Source: Cryptomeria japonica (Eukaryota > Streptophyta > Pinopsida > Cupressales > Cupressaceae). From it: 64,000 bases of DNA. The stretch's first letter is position 1; each line of letters opens with the position of its first letter. Both the position numbers and the translations under genes were made by a program. Below the pieces are notes generated by a model. It saw only the letters and a program-made list of their open reading frames with translations. It ran no database searches and was not told the origin of the DNA. The DNA lies in the NCBI RefSeq assembly GCF_030272615.1, contig NC_081408.1, positions 340,901,793 to 340,965,792 of the forward strand, given 5' to 3'. This document shows positions 1 through 11,757 of this stretch, in pieces.

Positions 1-1786
1 CAAGGCTAAATAGGCTTTTCACTAATTTATTGTTATCCTAAGTTTATCTTCATCGTTTATCGTTCAAGGATACCAAGGGAAATGTGTTTTTCAAACAAGT
101 AAAGGGACTTGAAACTTGACTTAACTCAAACTTGGTTTAAAGGTTTACAAACAAGCACTGGGTATATACAACACAAAAACATAAGACATTACAAAAAACC
201 TATAATTAGTCAATGAAAGGTGTGATAATCCTCATGGACTCACAATGCTAGCATTTGTTCCCTCTCTAAAAGAATGGTGGCATTTGTCCCATTAGTGCCA
301 TATTACCACATGAAATGGATAGCTAGGGAATATAAGGTCATGAACCACCTTACATCCCTTACCTTGGAGGACTAGCCTTGCCCAAAGTAAACCCTATCTC
401 ACTAAATGGATACACATTATGAGCACTTTCCCTCCTTGGAAATGATGCACCACAAGAAAAAATGAAAGGTCTTAAACAAGGCTTATCTAGGGGATATCCT
501 CTATATGATACTAGGGCACGCGAGGCTTGAATCCATGGATTTGAAAGTGTAACAAAGTCAAATAACTAGGAGAAGAGGGTAACCCACACTTCTCCCTCAC
601 TTCCCTAGGATATAAATTCCTTGGGGGCTTAGCCCAAATGGCAAAATCCAAAATTCCAAGAGGTGTGTCTTTCGATTCACTCTATCTATTTATACTCCAC
701 CGAAACACTAGAGTTGAGGTCATCCCTTGGGATGATGAAATCCCTAATCAAGCCCCATAAAAAGAAAAAAAGAATACACTTATTTATAATCCTAAAGGTC
801 AAAAAATGTGAGAGGAGAGCATATGTAAGTGTGCATGGGTTTAAAAGACACGTAAATTGTTAACCCAAATTAAAGTGTGAAGGTGAATTTGACCCAATTT
901 CAATGTGAAAAAAAACAAAAGACGACAAAGCACATAGAAATAGAAAATGTCTATAAACAAAGTCTTCAACAATGTCCTAGAAAATCACTTGTGTTGGTAG
1001 TTTGAAGGACAACTCTGGATAAACAAAAAAGACCTACAAATAAAAATTTGTAAAAAATAGAAAAATAAATTGCAAAAACATTTTTTTTAGATTTTTTAGA
1101 TATAAATTTAAAAAAATCATTGAAAAACAATAAAGAAAGTAAAAATTATGCACATTTGAAATTTCAAAATGAAAAGATGACTTTAAATGCTTATACTTGA
1201 AATCTGAAGAAATTTTGCCTATACCATACCACTAAGTTGGCAGATGAATAAGCTTTCCAACAACAACAAAAACTCTTTAAAAAATGATACTCCATGAAAA
1301 AGTTACGTTTACTTTAAAAAAAAAGCTAATTATAAGATAAAACCATTATTTGAGAAATAAAATAAATGTTTCTATAAGTTTTTTTATTTTTTATTTTTAT
1401 GAATTTATAAATTTTTATTTTTATGAATTTTCCTTAAAAAAGTTTTTTTTTGAAATATTTAAAAACTAAAAACAAATGAAAAATCATCTTAAAAATAAAA
1501 AGTGATATTTTAGTTTTTATATTTTTTTATTCTTTTTATTTTTATGAAGTTTTTATGCTTTTTCCATTTTTATATATTTTTAAAAACTTTTGAATTTTTC
1601 TTTGTAAGATAAAAAGTGAATGAAAAATTGTTTAAAAGAAAAGAAGTAACTTAAAAGTAAATTTGTAAAGATATAAAAAAGATGACTAAACAAATTTTTA
1701 TTCAAATTTCAAAACCTATTTACAAATGGTGGGAGAAAATTGTGGACATCCAATATATTAAGATTTTTATTAACTCATTATTATTC

Positions 1787-1900
1787 AATTGTTTTTCCAC
1801 CAATTAGAATAAAGAGTTTTTCCCAATTGCTTTTCCACCAATTAGAATAAAGATTTTTTTTCAATTGGTTTTCCACCAATTAGAATAAAGAATTTTTTCT
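1787..1900. repeat. 38-bp tandem repeat, 3 copies
   Basis: Three head-to-tail copies begin at 1787, 1825 and 1863. Each starts AATTG followed by TTTTCCACCAATTAGAATAA and an AG/T-rich tail. The copies differ by a few bases only, so the duplication is fairly recent. Confidence 0.9.
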
Positions 1901-2344
1901 TTTGATTTTTTTTAAAAGGTTAAGATGCATGATTTCTAAGTTTCTAAATCACATAAATTGTACGGGTTTTAAGAATGCATAATATAAAAAAAATTTACAA
2001 AATTTTTCAATTGTCATAGTAAGTTAAAAAGATGATTAACTTGTATTAATTAAAACAACACACTCACCATCAATAACAATAAAATAAAAATAAATATAAA
2101 TTTTTTTAACCATCAATAAAAAACAGAGAATCAAATTACTTTGCTAGAAAAATTATTAAATACATTTTTTTAGAATATTTAAAATTCATATTTTATGTCT
2201 TAAAAAATTTAAAAACACAAAGGGCCTTTAAAAAATATATCTATTATTAATTATATTTTATATAGTAGAATATATCCAAAATAAAATATATCTTTGATAA
2301 AAATATTAATATATATTCTTTATATAGTTAATAATAAAATTTAA

Positions 2345-2409
2345 TATTAGATAACAAATGAATAAATAATTTAATATAATACATATTATTGACAAATATT
2401 ATTAATATA
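2345..2409. repeat. AT-rich repeat, partner at 10770-10832
   Basis: About 65 bp here align with 10770-10832, on the other side of LINE-A. The shared core is ATACATATTATTGACAA, followed by TATTATTAA(T/C)ATATTTAA. The two copies differ at several positions. This is not a clean target duplication because it does not abut the LINE ends; the LINE may have landed inside an AT-rich tandem repeat. Confidence 0.6.
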
Positions 2410-2511
2410 TTTAAGTATATATATACAATTTAATATAATTAAAAATATTATATTAAAGGTGTACCCGTTTAGAGGAGTAGTTCTGCAATCGGTCTGCAAT
2501 TTTTCACGGTT

Positions 2512-4636
2512 ATGGGCGACAACCGGCGTTTAGGGGCTTGGGTTGATATTACATGGGAGGATCCGCCTCATACCCTGCAATGGGTTTTTACCAGAGGAAG
2601 ATGGGAGGATAAGGCTCTTCAGGTTATGAAGCCAGATCGCAAGGGATGGTTTAGGCCGGTTTCTAGGTACTTTCAGGGGTTTTTTAAACATCAATGTCAC
2701 TTTCCTAGAAGGCACTTTCCGGTGGTCAATTATGCTCGATGGTTTGATTTCCATGGGAAGCAAGGGCAGAGGTAGGTGAATCTAAACTTGAAATGGGGGA
2801 ATGCTCAGGGCAATAGTCATTCATTTGCACAGGTGGTTGATTCATGAAATATGGAGAAAGGAGTTAGGGCTTCAGCAGGGGTACCTGTCAAAGCGAGAGA
2901 CAAAGATTCGAAGGCTAGGGTTTTAGTTTCTGTGACTCAGGTGGATGGTTAGGTAAATTCAATTCCTAAGGAAGCTAGCCCCGCGAAGGAAAAGGTAAGT
3001 AACTCTAGTGATCCTTCATCACATGTTTGGGTACCGATTCCTTGCATTGATCTCCTAGGACCTTATGTTGACAAAAAAGCTTATTCCCTACATTCAAATG
3101 CTATTACTAGGGAACTTTGTAAGTTGTAGAAACATTGGGCAGATATACATTATTTTTAGCTTCTTTCAGCCAATACTTTTATTATTGTTTTCGATTATCC
3201 TTTGGTTTAGGATAGGGTTTTGGATTCTGCTCATCACTGGTTTGGGAAGCACTTGCTTTCGGTTTTTGCTCGGAAGCCTTTCTATGTTCCTACTAGGTCA
3301 AATAGAAAATTATCTCCCTTTTGGTTTGGACTACCAAAACTTCCCTTTGAATTTATGGATCCCGATGTTCTGCAATAAATTGGTAATTCATTTGGTACTT
3401 TTGTCACATCCAATTTGGATTTTGTGGAGGGGGAGGTTCTGGTAAAAATTTGTGTATTATTTAATCCTAAGATTGTGCACTCCCATACTTGTAATATTAA
3501 GTCTCATGATGGGATTTGGCATCAAAATATAGAGAAACTGGACTCCGAAGCTTCTGGAATCTCCCCTTGTTTTAGATGCCCCATTATTTATGGATTTTAA
3601 GAAGAATCGTCCGGTGAAGGGTCCAGTAGGTGTTAATAACTCAAAAGATTTTTCAAATCCTGCCATTTTTCAGTTGAACTCTAACACTATGTTACATTCT
3701 CAAGAGATTATTGATAGAAATGGGAAAGATCTGAATAAAGTTGATTCTGGTTTTCAGTTGAATCCTATATAGGTTATTGTTTCTCCTTCCATTAATAACT
3801 CAAAAGAAATTTCAAATCCATTTTTTTCTCAGCCAAACTTTATTAAGGGGGATTCTGAGAATATTTTACATATTCAGGAAGCTATTGACAATAACAAGAA
3901 AGATGTTCGTTCAAATTTGTACAATGAGGATTCTGGGTCTCTTTTGAATTCTAAACAGCCTGTTGCTTTTCCTTTTGAATCAAGAGCCTTGGATTCTTCT
4001 AAGAAAGATAATATTTTCAAGGCTTCTGAAGAAGAGATACCGACTAATTCTGTCTTAATTGCTCAAATCAAGCTCTTAGCTTCCAATACTTCTGCTCGTG
4101 GTCCATAAATTCTAGATAAGGAGAGAAACTTGGGTTTTAATGAGATACCTGAAGTAATTGTGCCTGATATAGAGTTAGTTCAAAAAGTGAATGAGCTTCT
4201 GAATAATCATGCTCCCCATGGTGAGGAGGAGGTGGTAGATAGGGTTATTTGCTTTATTGATAGTGATTTAGGAGAAATTAATTCCTCTCTCCCTATTGTT
4301 TCAACATCAAATCCTTTTGAGATTTTGGTTTCTAAAGATTTGGGACCGATTGATAAGTCAACTATTTTTTCTTCACCACAAAATGTTAAAGACTTGCCAA
4401 TTGTCCAAACCACATTGGTATTATCCCCTCCTTTTGGTTCTCCTAGGAGAGGTAGGCCTCGTAAAAATGCTCAGACTCAATTAGGGATTGATGTTGGGAT
4501 ACAGAAGACTCTGTCTCTTTCTCTTGGGATTGGTCAGGGGAAGAAGTCACTCTCCTTAGGCAAATGGAAAAAGGGTAAACTCCCTTTGACTAGTCCTCAT
4601 GTGACTAGGTCTGGGGCGGTTAAGAGGAATTTGTAG
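2512..4636 (+). pseudogene. LINE-A ORF1 (DUF4283-type RNA-binding protein), broken
   Basis: This is the ORF1 (gag-like) region, normally a nucleic-acid chaperone that coats LINE RNA. It survives as open pieces at 2512-2775, 3415-3600, 3917-4108 and 4130-4636. Between about 3190 and 3600 the translation, read across in-frame stops, shows the plant DUF4283 pattern: a WFGLPKLPFEF stretch, then a glycine-phenylalanine segment and a FVEGEVLVKI-like strand. The last piece (168 aa) is Ser/Lys-rich with an AT-hook-like core, SPRRGRPRKN, at about residues 103-112. It lies directly upstream of ORF2, as in other plant L1 elements. The CCHC knuckle usual in this family was not found and may be lost. Assignment rests on position and the DUF4283-like segment. 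Confidence 0.6.
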
Positions 4637-4707
4637 AATTGCTTTGGAGATAGCACTAAATCTCTAGATATTGAGAAGAGGGGAGTTTTGACCTCCCCTC
4701 GAGATCA

Positions 4708-7700
4708 ATGAAACTTATATCTTGGAATGTTAGGGGCTTAAATGCCCCTAACAAGAGACGCTTGATTAAGTTCCAGCTGGATTTAGTCAAGTGTGATTTG
4801 GTTATGTTGCAAGAAATGAAATTGTCTAAAGAGTCTTTTAATATGTTTTTTTCATCTTGGAAAAAGTGGAATTCTCTTTCTTTCTCTTCTTCTGGTGCCT
4901 CTGGAGGTTTAGCATTATTGTGGAATAATTATAACGTTGATGTGCAATTAGTCTCTTCGGCTGTAAATTGGATGTTGTTCTTGGTTACCAGCAAAGTTTC
5001 TAGGGTTAAGGTCTGGCTGTTTAATATTTATGCTCCTTCAGGGATTTAGGGGAAAAATAAGTTATGGAGGGATTTGATTAGGGTGGCTTCTCCTCTAAGG
5101 CAAGGGTCCCTTGTTGTTTTTGGAGGAGACTTTAATGCTATATTGGATCCAAGTGAAAAAAGTGGAGGGATCTTACCAAATAAAAGAATTATGAAAGACT
5201 TTGGGAATTTCATTTTTCATATGGGTCTTTTTTATTGTAAATTCAAAATGGGATTTTTACTTGGACAAATATGAGAAGGGATTTCTCTCAATAGTAGAAA
5301 GATTAGATTGGTTCTTGCTTTCAGAAAATCAGTTGGAATCGGATTTTGAGTTTTTTTCCTCTATTTTGCCTATGCCAGGATCCGATCATTTTCCGATTTC
5401 TCTCTGTATTTTGGAAGATAAGGCTCCATTTTGGTCTCCTTTCAAATTAGAGCCTATGTGGTTTAGGGATGCCTCCTTCTTGCCTCTCCTTAGAAAATGG
5501 TGGGAGTCTGCTCCCTTCTGTTCAGGGTCTCATATGTTTCAGCTTGTCAAGAAGTTAAATTTCTTAAAATTAAATATTAAAGAATGGAATATATCACATT
5601 TCAAAAAAAAAAAATTCAAGAAAAATAGAGAATTCAGGATTTGATTGAAACTCTTAATAAGCATGTGCTTGATCATGGTATGGTTCCTCAAGTGTTTGAT
5701 GAATTAAAGTCTTTAAGAATAGAACTTGAAGAGATTCTAGCAAGAGAAGAGATATATTGGAGACAAAAGTCTAAAGAAGTATGGTTGTCTGATGGGGATA
5801 GAAATACCAAGTTCTTTCACTCTTCTACTAAGTTAAAGAGGAGTAGAAATAATATTTCTTGCATTGAGGATTCTTCTAGGAAATTGCTTACAGAGCCAAA
5901 GGAGATTGCTTTGGAGAGGCAGTTAGATTTTTCAAGTCATTGCTATCTTCTAAAGGTGGCAATTCTAAAGATGATTTTATCTCTGATATTCCATCTCTAG
6001 TATCTTTAGAGGACAATAGGATGTTGATGTTTCCTTTTTCTCTAGAAGAAGTTAGAATTGTAGTTTTTTCTATGAGTCCTGATAAGGCTCCGGGTCAGGA
6101 TGGGTTTACTCCCTTTTTTTTTCAGAAGTGTTGGGATTTTGTGGGTAAGGATCTACTTCTAGTTCTTGAAGAAAGTAGGAGAAATAGGTCAATTTTGAAG
6201 GAACTTAATACCAAGATGGTTGCTATTATTCCTAAAAAGGAGATTGCTAAATATTTTGCTGACTTTCGTCCTATTGCTTTATGTAATACCTTATATAAAA
6301 TTCATACTAAGGCATTTTCCCTTCGGTTATCCAAAATTCTTCCTAAACGCATTTCGGTGGAGCAAGGTGGTTTTGTACCTAGTAGGGAGACTCCAGAGGG
6401 GGCTATTGTGGCTCATGAGGTACTACATTTTATCTCCATTCAGAGAATCCCATCCATGATTTTGAAATTAGACATGATGAAGGCTTATGATAGAGTTGAA
6501 TGGAGGGCTTTAGGTCTTGTTTTGGAAAGATTAGGATTTTCTAGGGCTTGGGTCAAATGGATTAATGCATGTATCTCTTCTGCAAGGTTCTTGATTTTAA
6601 TTAATGGATCTCCTTATGGCTTTTTTTCCTCCTCTTGAGGCTTAAGGCAGGGGGATCCATTATCCCCATTTCTATTTATACTTTTAGCTGAGTCTTTTAG
6701 CTGGGCTATTAAGGCTGTGAAAATGAAAGGACTTTGGTTAGGGGTGAAAATCTTGAGAGTGCCAGGGTCTAAATCTCACTGCCTATTTGCAAATGATACC
6801 TTGTTATTTGGTCAGGCATCTATGCAAGAAGCCTTCGTCATTAAAAAAATTATTCAAAATTATGCTGCTTTTTTCAGGACAGAAAGTGAATACTGAGAAG
6901 TCAAAAATCTTCTTTTTAAATACTCTGCAATTAATCTAGAATAGATTATTGACTTTTTGGGGTTTTGAGCCTAGTTCTCTTCCATGTACTTATCTGGGTA
7001 TTCCTTTCTTTATCAAATAGGAAAAATTAAGCTTTTGGGATAAAATCATTTTTGTCATCTCAAAGAGAATTCTTTCTTGGAATCACAGATGGTTGAGTTT
7101 GGCTAGGAAAATTGTTCTCATTAACTCTGTATTGAATGCAGTTCCTATTTATCTCATGTCAGTGTTAAAATATCCAAAGGCTGTGTTGGTAAGCTTGCAG
7201 GATACACTTAGGACCTTTCTTTGGAGTAGGAATAAAGATGGGAGGAATAAACTTCCTTTAGTGGCCTGGGATAAAGTTTGTTTGCCTAAGGACATAGGGG
7301 GTACAGAGATCAGAAATTTGGAAAAGCAGAACTTGGCTTTAGGGGCTAAGTTGGTATGGAATTTGTATGAGAAATCAGGATCTTTATAGGCACAAATTAT
7401 ATTTGCCAAGTATCTTAATAATGGTCCTAGAGAGTATATCTTTCAAATTTTGAATTTACCTTCGGGATCAGTTATGTGGAACTTCATATGTAAATACAGA
7501 TCTGTTATTTTACCTAATCTCTCTTGGATTGTCCATAATGGCACAAAGATTAGATTTTGGGAAGAAAGGTGGAATGGTTATCCTCCATTACGAAGCTTAA
7601 GTAATTGGTCTCCTCTGATATCTATCTTTCTTCCCTTTGGGGAGTCTTTGTGGCAGATTATTTTGACATAATACACAATAGAAATTTGAGGTTGGCTAAA

Positions 7701-8955
7701 TGGAAATCTATTGAGTTTTTGGATATTGATCAAGAGTTGAAAAGGCAGTATACCAAGGTCTTGAGTGAAAGGGTGGTTATTCTCTTTGATTCTGAGGATG
7801 AACTAGTTTGGACAAAGAATATTTCTGGTAAATACACGGTGAAGGATGGTTATAATTCTCTTATGAGCAAAAATGATCTTCCTTCTTGGCCTTATAATCT
7901 TTTTTGGCATTCGGCCTGCTTGCCAAAAGTTGGTGCTTTTGCCTAGTTGGCAGTTCAAGATAGGGTACTTACAGGCATGAGATTGGATAGGCTTGGTATC
8001 ACTGTTACTTTCCCTTGTGTGCTATGTCATAAAAACTTAGAATCCTCTTCTCATCTATTTCTTCATTGTGACTTTACATATCAATGTTGGCAGTGGTTGT
8101 TTGATAAATTGAATTTGGCTTTTGTTATGGGAAAATATCTGATTACCTTCTTTAGTTCTTGGCCATTTTTGTTTTCTTCATCCTTTTATGCTTGTCTCTA
8201 GATTATTTATCCATCTATTTTAATCTGGAATATTTGGTTAGAATGAAATAACAAGATGTTTAGAAACACTAGCTCTTCTCTTCTAGAGGTCTTACTGAAA
8301 ATTGAATCGTCCATTTTTGAGGTTGCTTTGTCTCATATAAGCAAGAATTTGGAAAACCTCACATCTTTCTCACTTTGGGATAGTAGGGTGACTAGGGTTT
8401 GGAGGATGCTATCTGTCCTTCCCTCTCATGGATCAATTTTTAAAAAGGGTGATTCTTTAAACAAAAGAAATTTGGCCTCTTGGAAATCTCCTCCTCTTGG
8501 TAAGTTTAAATTAAACTTTGATGGAGCCTCTCGTGGAAATCTTGGCTTGGCTGGGGTAGGTATGGTTATTTTTTACCATCATATTTACATTATTCATGCT
8601 AGGTGTCATGCAATTGGTAATCAAACTAACAATTTTGCTGAATTTAAGGCTTTGTCTTTGGGCTTGGAGTTGGCTATTTCCCTGGGAATTAAGGACCTCA
8701 TTATTGAAGGGGATTCAATAGTGATCATTCAGAGTGTGTTAAAAAGGAACTCTCATTGTTGGCAATTGTAGTAACTTCTGGATCATATTCTTCAGCAATT
8801 AGAATTCTTTGATTCTTTCTTCAATACTCATTGTTATAGAGAGATAAATAGGGTTGCAGATTTTCTGGCTAATCTAGCTATTGACAGTAATGCTAATTTA
8901 TGTTATGTAAGTTCTGAAGAAATTCCTATTTCAGTTTTGGAATACTTACAGTGAT
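4708..8955 (+). pseudogene. LINE-A ORF2: endonuclease-RT-RNase H, inactivated
   Basis: ORF2 of an L1-type element nicks target DNA, reverse-transcribes the element RNA and degrades the RNA strand. The AP-like endonuclease starts at 4708 (MKLISWNVRGLNAPNKRR) and includes VMLQEMKL, NIYAPS and, near 5120, GGDFNAI. RT follows from about 5640: DKAPGQDGF, FRPIALCN, KLDMMKAYDRVEW and, after a TGA near 6636, GLRQGDPLSPFLF. The active-site motif at 6785-6796 reads FAND rather than the family's FADD, so a catalytic Asp is replaced by Asn. A zf-RVT finger (CVLCHKN...HLFLHC) lies at 7947-8201. A type-I RNase H (NFDGASRGN, NFAEFKAL, IEGDS, RVADFLA) ends near 8950. The frame changes at about 5200, 5640, 5940, 7090 and 7600, with stops between. 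The start is the first Met of the canonical KLISWN motif. Confidence 0.9.
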
Positions 8956-10721
8956 ATGATGGTTTCTTGGTATCTGAGTTTTGGAGTCTACTCTCTTTTG
9001 CCAGTCAAGGTAGTCATTTTTATTGTTTATGTCCAGCTGGCAATGTGGCTCTGTATGTGGGAAATTGTTCTCATATATGTAGTTTGGTTACGAGCTGACA
9101 TAGGCAGTAAGGGTGGCTACTTTTATTGGCTATTAGAGTGGTGGCTTGGTTTAATCTTGATTATATCTAAAGGCTTTTTATTCTATTCTCGCATGAGGGG
9201 CATTTATGTTTCCTTTGATTATGCTGCACGGGAAGTTTGATGTGTGCAGCCCTTTCGTATGAGGATTAATGGTGTACTCATTTTTGTCCTAGGTGGTGTT
9301 ACTTTGGTACTTTTTGCAGAGGTAATGGTTTGATATAATCATTATTTATTTTATTTTCTTGGCTTATATTGATTCTATATCGGCCGAGATGCATCACTTG
9401 AAATGATTGTTTGGTAACTTGGCATTTATATCTCTTCCTATACATGAGTGGACCATTCATTATTGTGTAAGGTGGTTTAATTGATAAAGGTTTTAGTTGC
9501 TTTATAATTTGCTTCAGCTATATATTGATTCTTGGTGCAGAAGTTTTCTTCCCATCTCTTACTTGCATTGTAGGAAGCTCGGTGAGTATTTTTCTCTATA
9601 GTGAAGGTAATTATCTCTCACGTCTGTTACACTTTTGGTATATCGTGTTTCATTTGATTCACCAGTGATAGAGATTATTGATAATTATGGGTATGATTAT
9701 GAGAAGCTTGGGAGAGTTTTTGTATTGCATAATTTGGAGTTGGACTCTGAAATTCATAGGGTGGTGGAGAATCATTGGTTTCTCTCTCCTTCTTTTATCC
9801 CTTTTTCAGAAGTTTTGTCTTGTTTTTTTACTATATGTTATGATCTGCTATGGGATAAGACTCTGGTCCAGCTTATTGCATTGAAATTTGTGGCTCCTCC
9901 ATTGCTTGATATGCATTATCTTGGGTCAGCTCTGGATAGTTATAATTTTTATATGGGTACTCTTCCTTATGGGGGTTTCCTTTTTGTTCAAGATCTCTTG
10001 GAAAATGGATACCATGGAGAATTATTTTTTGAAATTCGAATGGGCCTGATTTGTGACACTATTGATGAAGCATTAAAATTCTTGGAGAGGTTGCTCGATT
10101 TTGTCTCTCCCCAGATTGTGAGCAGGGCATGAGATGTGTTAATCAGTCTACATGCTTTGATTAACTTCTGTTTTATTTCATCTGCCTCTCCTCTCTCTAT
10201 TTCTCTTATACAGGCTCTTGTCCCTCTCAAAGTTCGGCCTACTCCTCCAATTGAGAGCTCCAGTAGTTGGTTTATGGGTGATTGATCACATGTTTTTGCT
10301 AGTATCTCTTACTCTTTTTTGCAGGTTGTCTATGGGAGGATGGAATTGGAAGCCACTCTACACTTGTGGTGCAAGTTTTTTGGGCAGCTCCATTTGGTTC
10401 AGATTTCTTGGTCGGTTCCCAGTTTATGTATATGGCCTCCTTAAGTTCTTTTATTTATAAAATCTCTTGTAAGGTAGTCATATGAGCCTATTTATATAAC
10501 TGACATTATGTAATCCGAATAGGTCCGCTCTTAGTCATGTGGATTTTTGGGGGCTAGGATTTTTTGGTGAACAAACTGGTTAGTGGGTTTTTGGTTTTCT
10601 TTTATGAGCCATGACTGGAGTTTTTCTTGTCAGGGTTCTTTCCTCCGGTATGCTCTTTGAATCCTGTGTATAAAAAATAGATATTAATATAAAGAAGTTT
10701 AGTGGAATATCCACTTTTATG
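8956..10721 (+). other. LINE-A 3' region, unusually long
   Basis: About 1.77 kb separate the RNase H stop from the terminal A-run. The end looks like other plant L1 tails: an ATATTAATATAAAG stretch, TTTAGTGG, and TCCACTTTTATGG running into poly(A). Apart from one reading frame at 9635-10132, described separately, I see no known domain. Confidence 0.6.
9635..10132 (+). CDS. 165-aa ORF of unknown function in LINE-A 3' region
   Basis: I do not recognise this protein. It is an open frame of 165 residues between ORF2 and the poly(A) of a LINE whose other genes are broken. It begins MVYRVSFDSP, is rich in Leu, Phe and Tyr, contains no Cys cluster or catalytic motif I can name, and shows no convincing signal peptide. 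A long frame in a decayed element could be chance, since the local T-rich composition lengthens open frames. It could equally be a third ORF of this LINE family. Comparison with other copies would separate the two. Confidence 0.3.
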   Translation: MVYRVSFDSPVIEIIDNYGYDYEKLGRVFVLHNLELDSEIHRVVENHWFLSPSFIPFSEVLSCFFTICYDLLWDKTLVQLIALKFVAPPLLDMHYLGSALDSYNFYMGTLPYGGFLFVQDLLENGYHGELFFEIRMGLICDTIDEALKFLERLLDFVSPQIVSRA

Positions 10722-10731
10722 GAAAAAAAAA

Positions 10732-11752
10732 GATAGTAATTAAATAATTAAAATATAAGAAAATTTGAGATAAACATTTGACTAATAACTTAATATTATA
10801 CATATTATTGACAATATTATTAACATATTTAATTCTAATCTAAATTAAATTTATAACATAAATGGAAGAAAATATTATATATCCTTATCATATAATATTA
10901 AATCTATATAATACAATAGTATAATCTAAAATATTATATAAAGATTAATATATTAATTATAAATAATTTAATAATAATAACATTACTGAAAAATATATAA
11001 TAATAACTTTATTATTTTTAATTTTAAGATTATAATTTAAATAAATGAATATAACTTAATTGATAGTTATAATATAAATTTAATCTTAATTCTTATTAAT
11101 TATAATAATTCTAAAATTATTAAATTATGATTAGGATTGAAATTAGGTTTATATTAAGAGTTAGTGTTAGAATAATGGTTAAGTGTAAGGTTAAAATAAG
11201 GTTTAACTTAATTGATAATTCTAATATAAATTTAATCTTAATTCTTATTAATTATAATAATTCTAAAATTATTAAATTATGATTAGGATTAAAATTAGGT
11301 TTATATTAAGAGTTGGTGTTAGAATAATGGTTAAGTTTAAGGTTAAAATAAGGTTTAAATTGTTTCTAAATTAAGATTAAAGTTATGCTTACACTTAGAT
11401 TCTGAATCAGGATTAGAATTAAGAAAAAATTGGGATTAGGGTTGTATTTAATGTTAGATTTAGAGTTAGAATTAGGGTTATTGTTAAAGTTTGAATTAGT
11501 TATAGATAGATATTATTGTAAGTTTATAACTATATTAAAATTTTGGGAACTCTCCAATATATTGTTGCAAAAATATATTATCTCATATTATTATCCAAAC
11601 TAACTCTAAAAAAAATAGTTATTATTATTGCAATACTAAAAAGGCAAGTACTGGCCACTATGTGGCACTTGTTTCAAACCTAAATCAATCTAAAGATGAC
11701 AAATTTTAATGGTATTGGGGATTTTTTTACAAATACCATGTAGTAGCTAGTA
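10732..11752. other. AT-rich spacer with tandem duplication
   Basis: Non-coding, extremely AT-rich DNA between LINE-A and the Tat-type element. It contains a 152-bp tandem duplication (11053-11357) and, at about 11400-11510, loosely repeated TTAGG/TTAGGG-like words too irregular to call a telomeric tract. Confidence 0.7.
11053..11357. repeat. 152-bp tandem duplication, 2 copies
   Basis: Copy 1 starts at 11053 and copy 2 at 11205, both with AACTTAATTGATA. They share long identical stretches (for example TTAATCTTAATTCTTATTAA and TTAGAATAATGGTTAAG) with a handful of substitutions. Confidence 0.9.
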
Positions 11753-11757
11753 CTTGT
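11753..11757. repeat. target-site duplication CTTGT (left)
   Basis: The five bases CTTGT immediately precede the left LTR and recur exactly after the right LTR at 30219-30223. A 5-bp duplication is the signature of Ty3/gypsy integrase. Confidence 0.97.

Larger units (their letters stand above)
1..2460. other. AT-rich non-coding flank
   Basis: I see no credible gene here. The first 900 bases are of mixed composition and contain only short chance reading frames. From about 1,070 the sequence becomes very AT-rich, with homopolymer runs and a short tandem repeat at 1787-1900. It could be the remnant of an older transposable element, but I found no LTR, TIR or coding signature. Confidence 0.6.
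2462..10731 (+). mobile_element. LINE-A: L1-type non-LTR retrotransposon, defective
   Basis: Order on the plus strand: 5' leader, degraded ORF1 (2512-4636), ORF2 with AP endonuclease, reverse transcriptase, zinc finger and RNase H (4708-8955), a long 3' region, and a terminal A-run at about 10722-10730. The 5' edge is placed where AT-rich DNA gives way to unique sequence near 2462 and is approximate. I could not find a clean target-site duplication: both flanks are too AT-rich. The element has at least four frame changes and several stops, so it cannot be autonomous. Confidence 0.85.

Noticed and set aside
2345-10832. 65-bp AT-rich repeats as the target-site duplication of LINE-A
   Set aside because: They do not abut the element ends, are too long and are too diverged from each other.
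11400-11510. Interstitial telomere tract
   Set aside because: TTAGGG-like words are irregular and mixed with other sequence. No run of TTTAGGG heptamers was seen.
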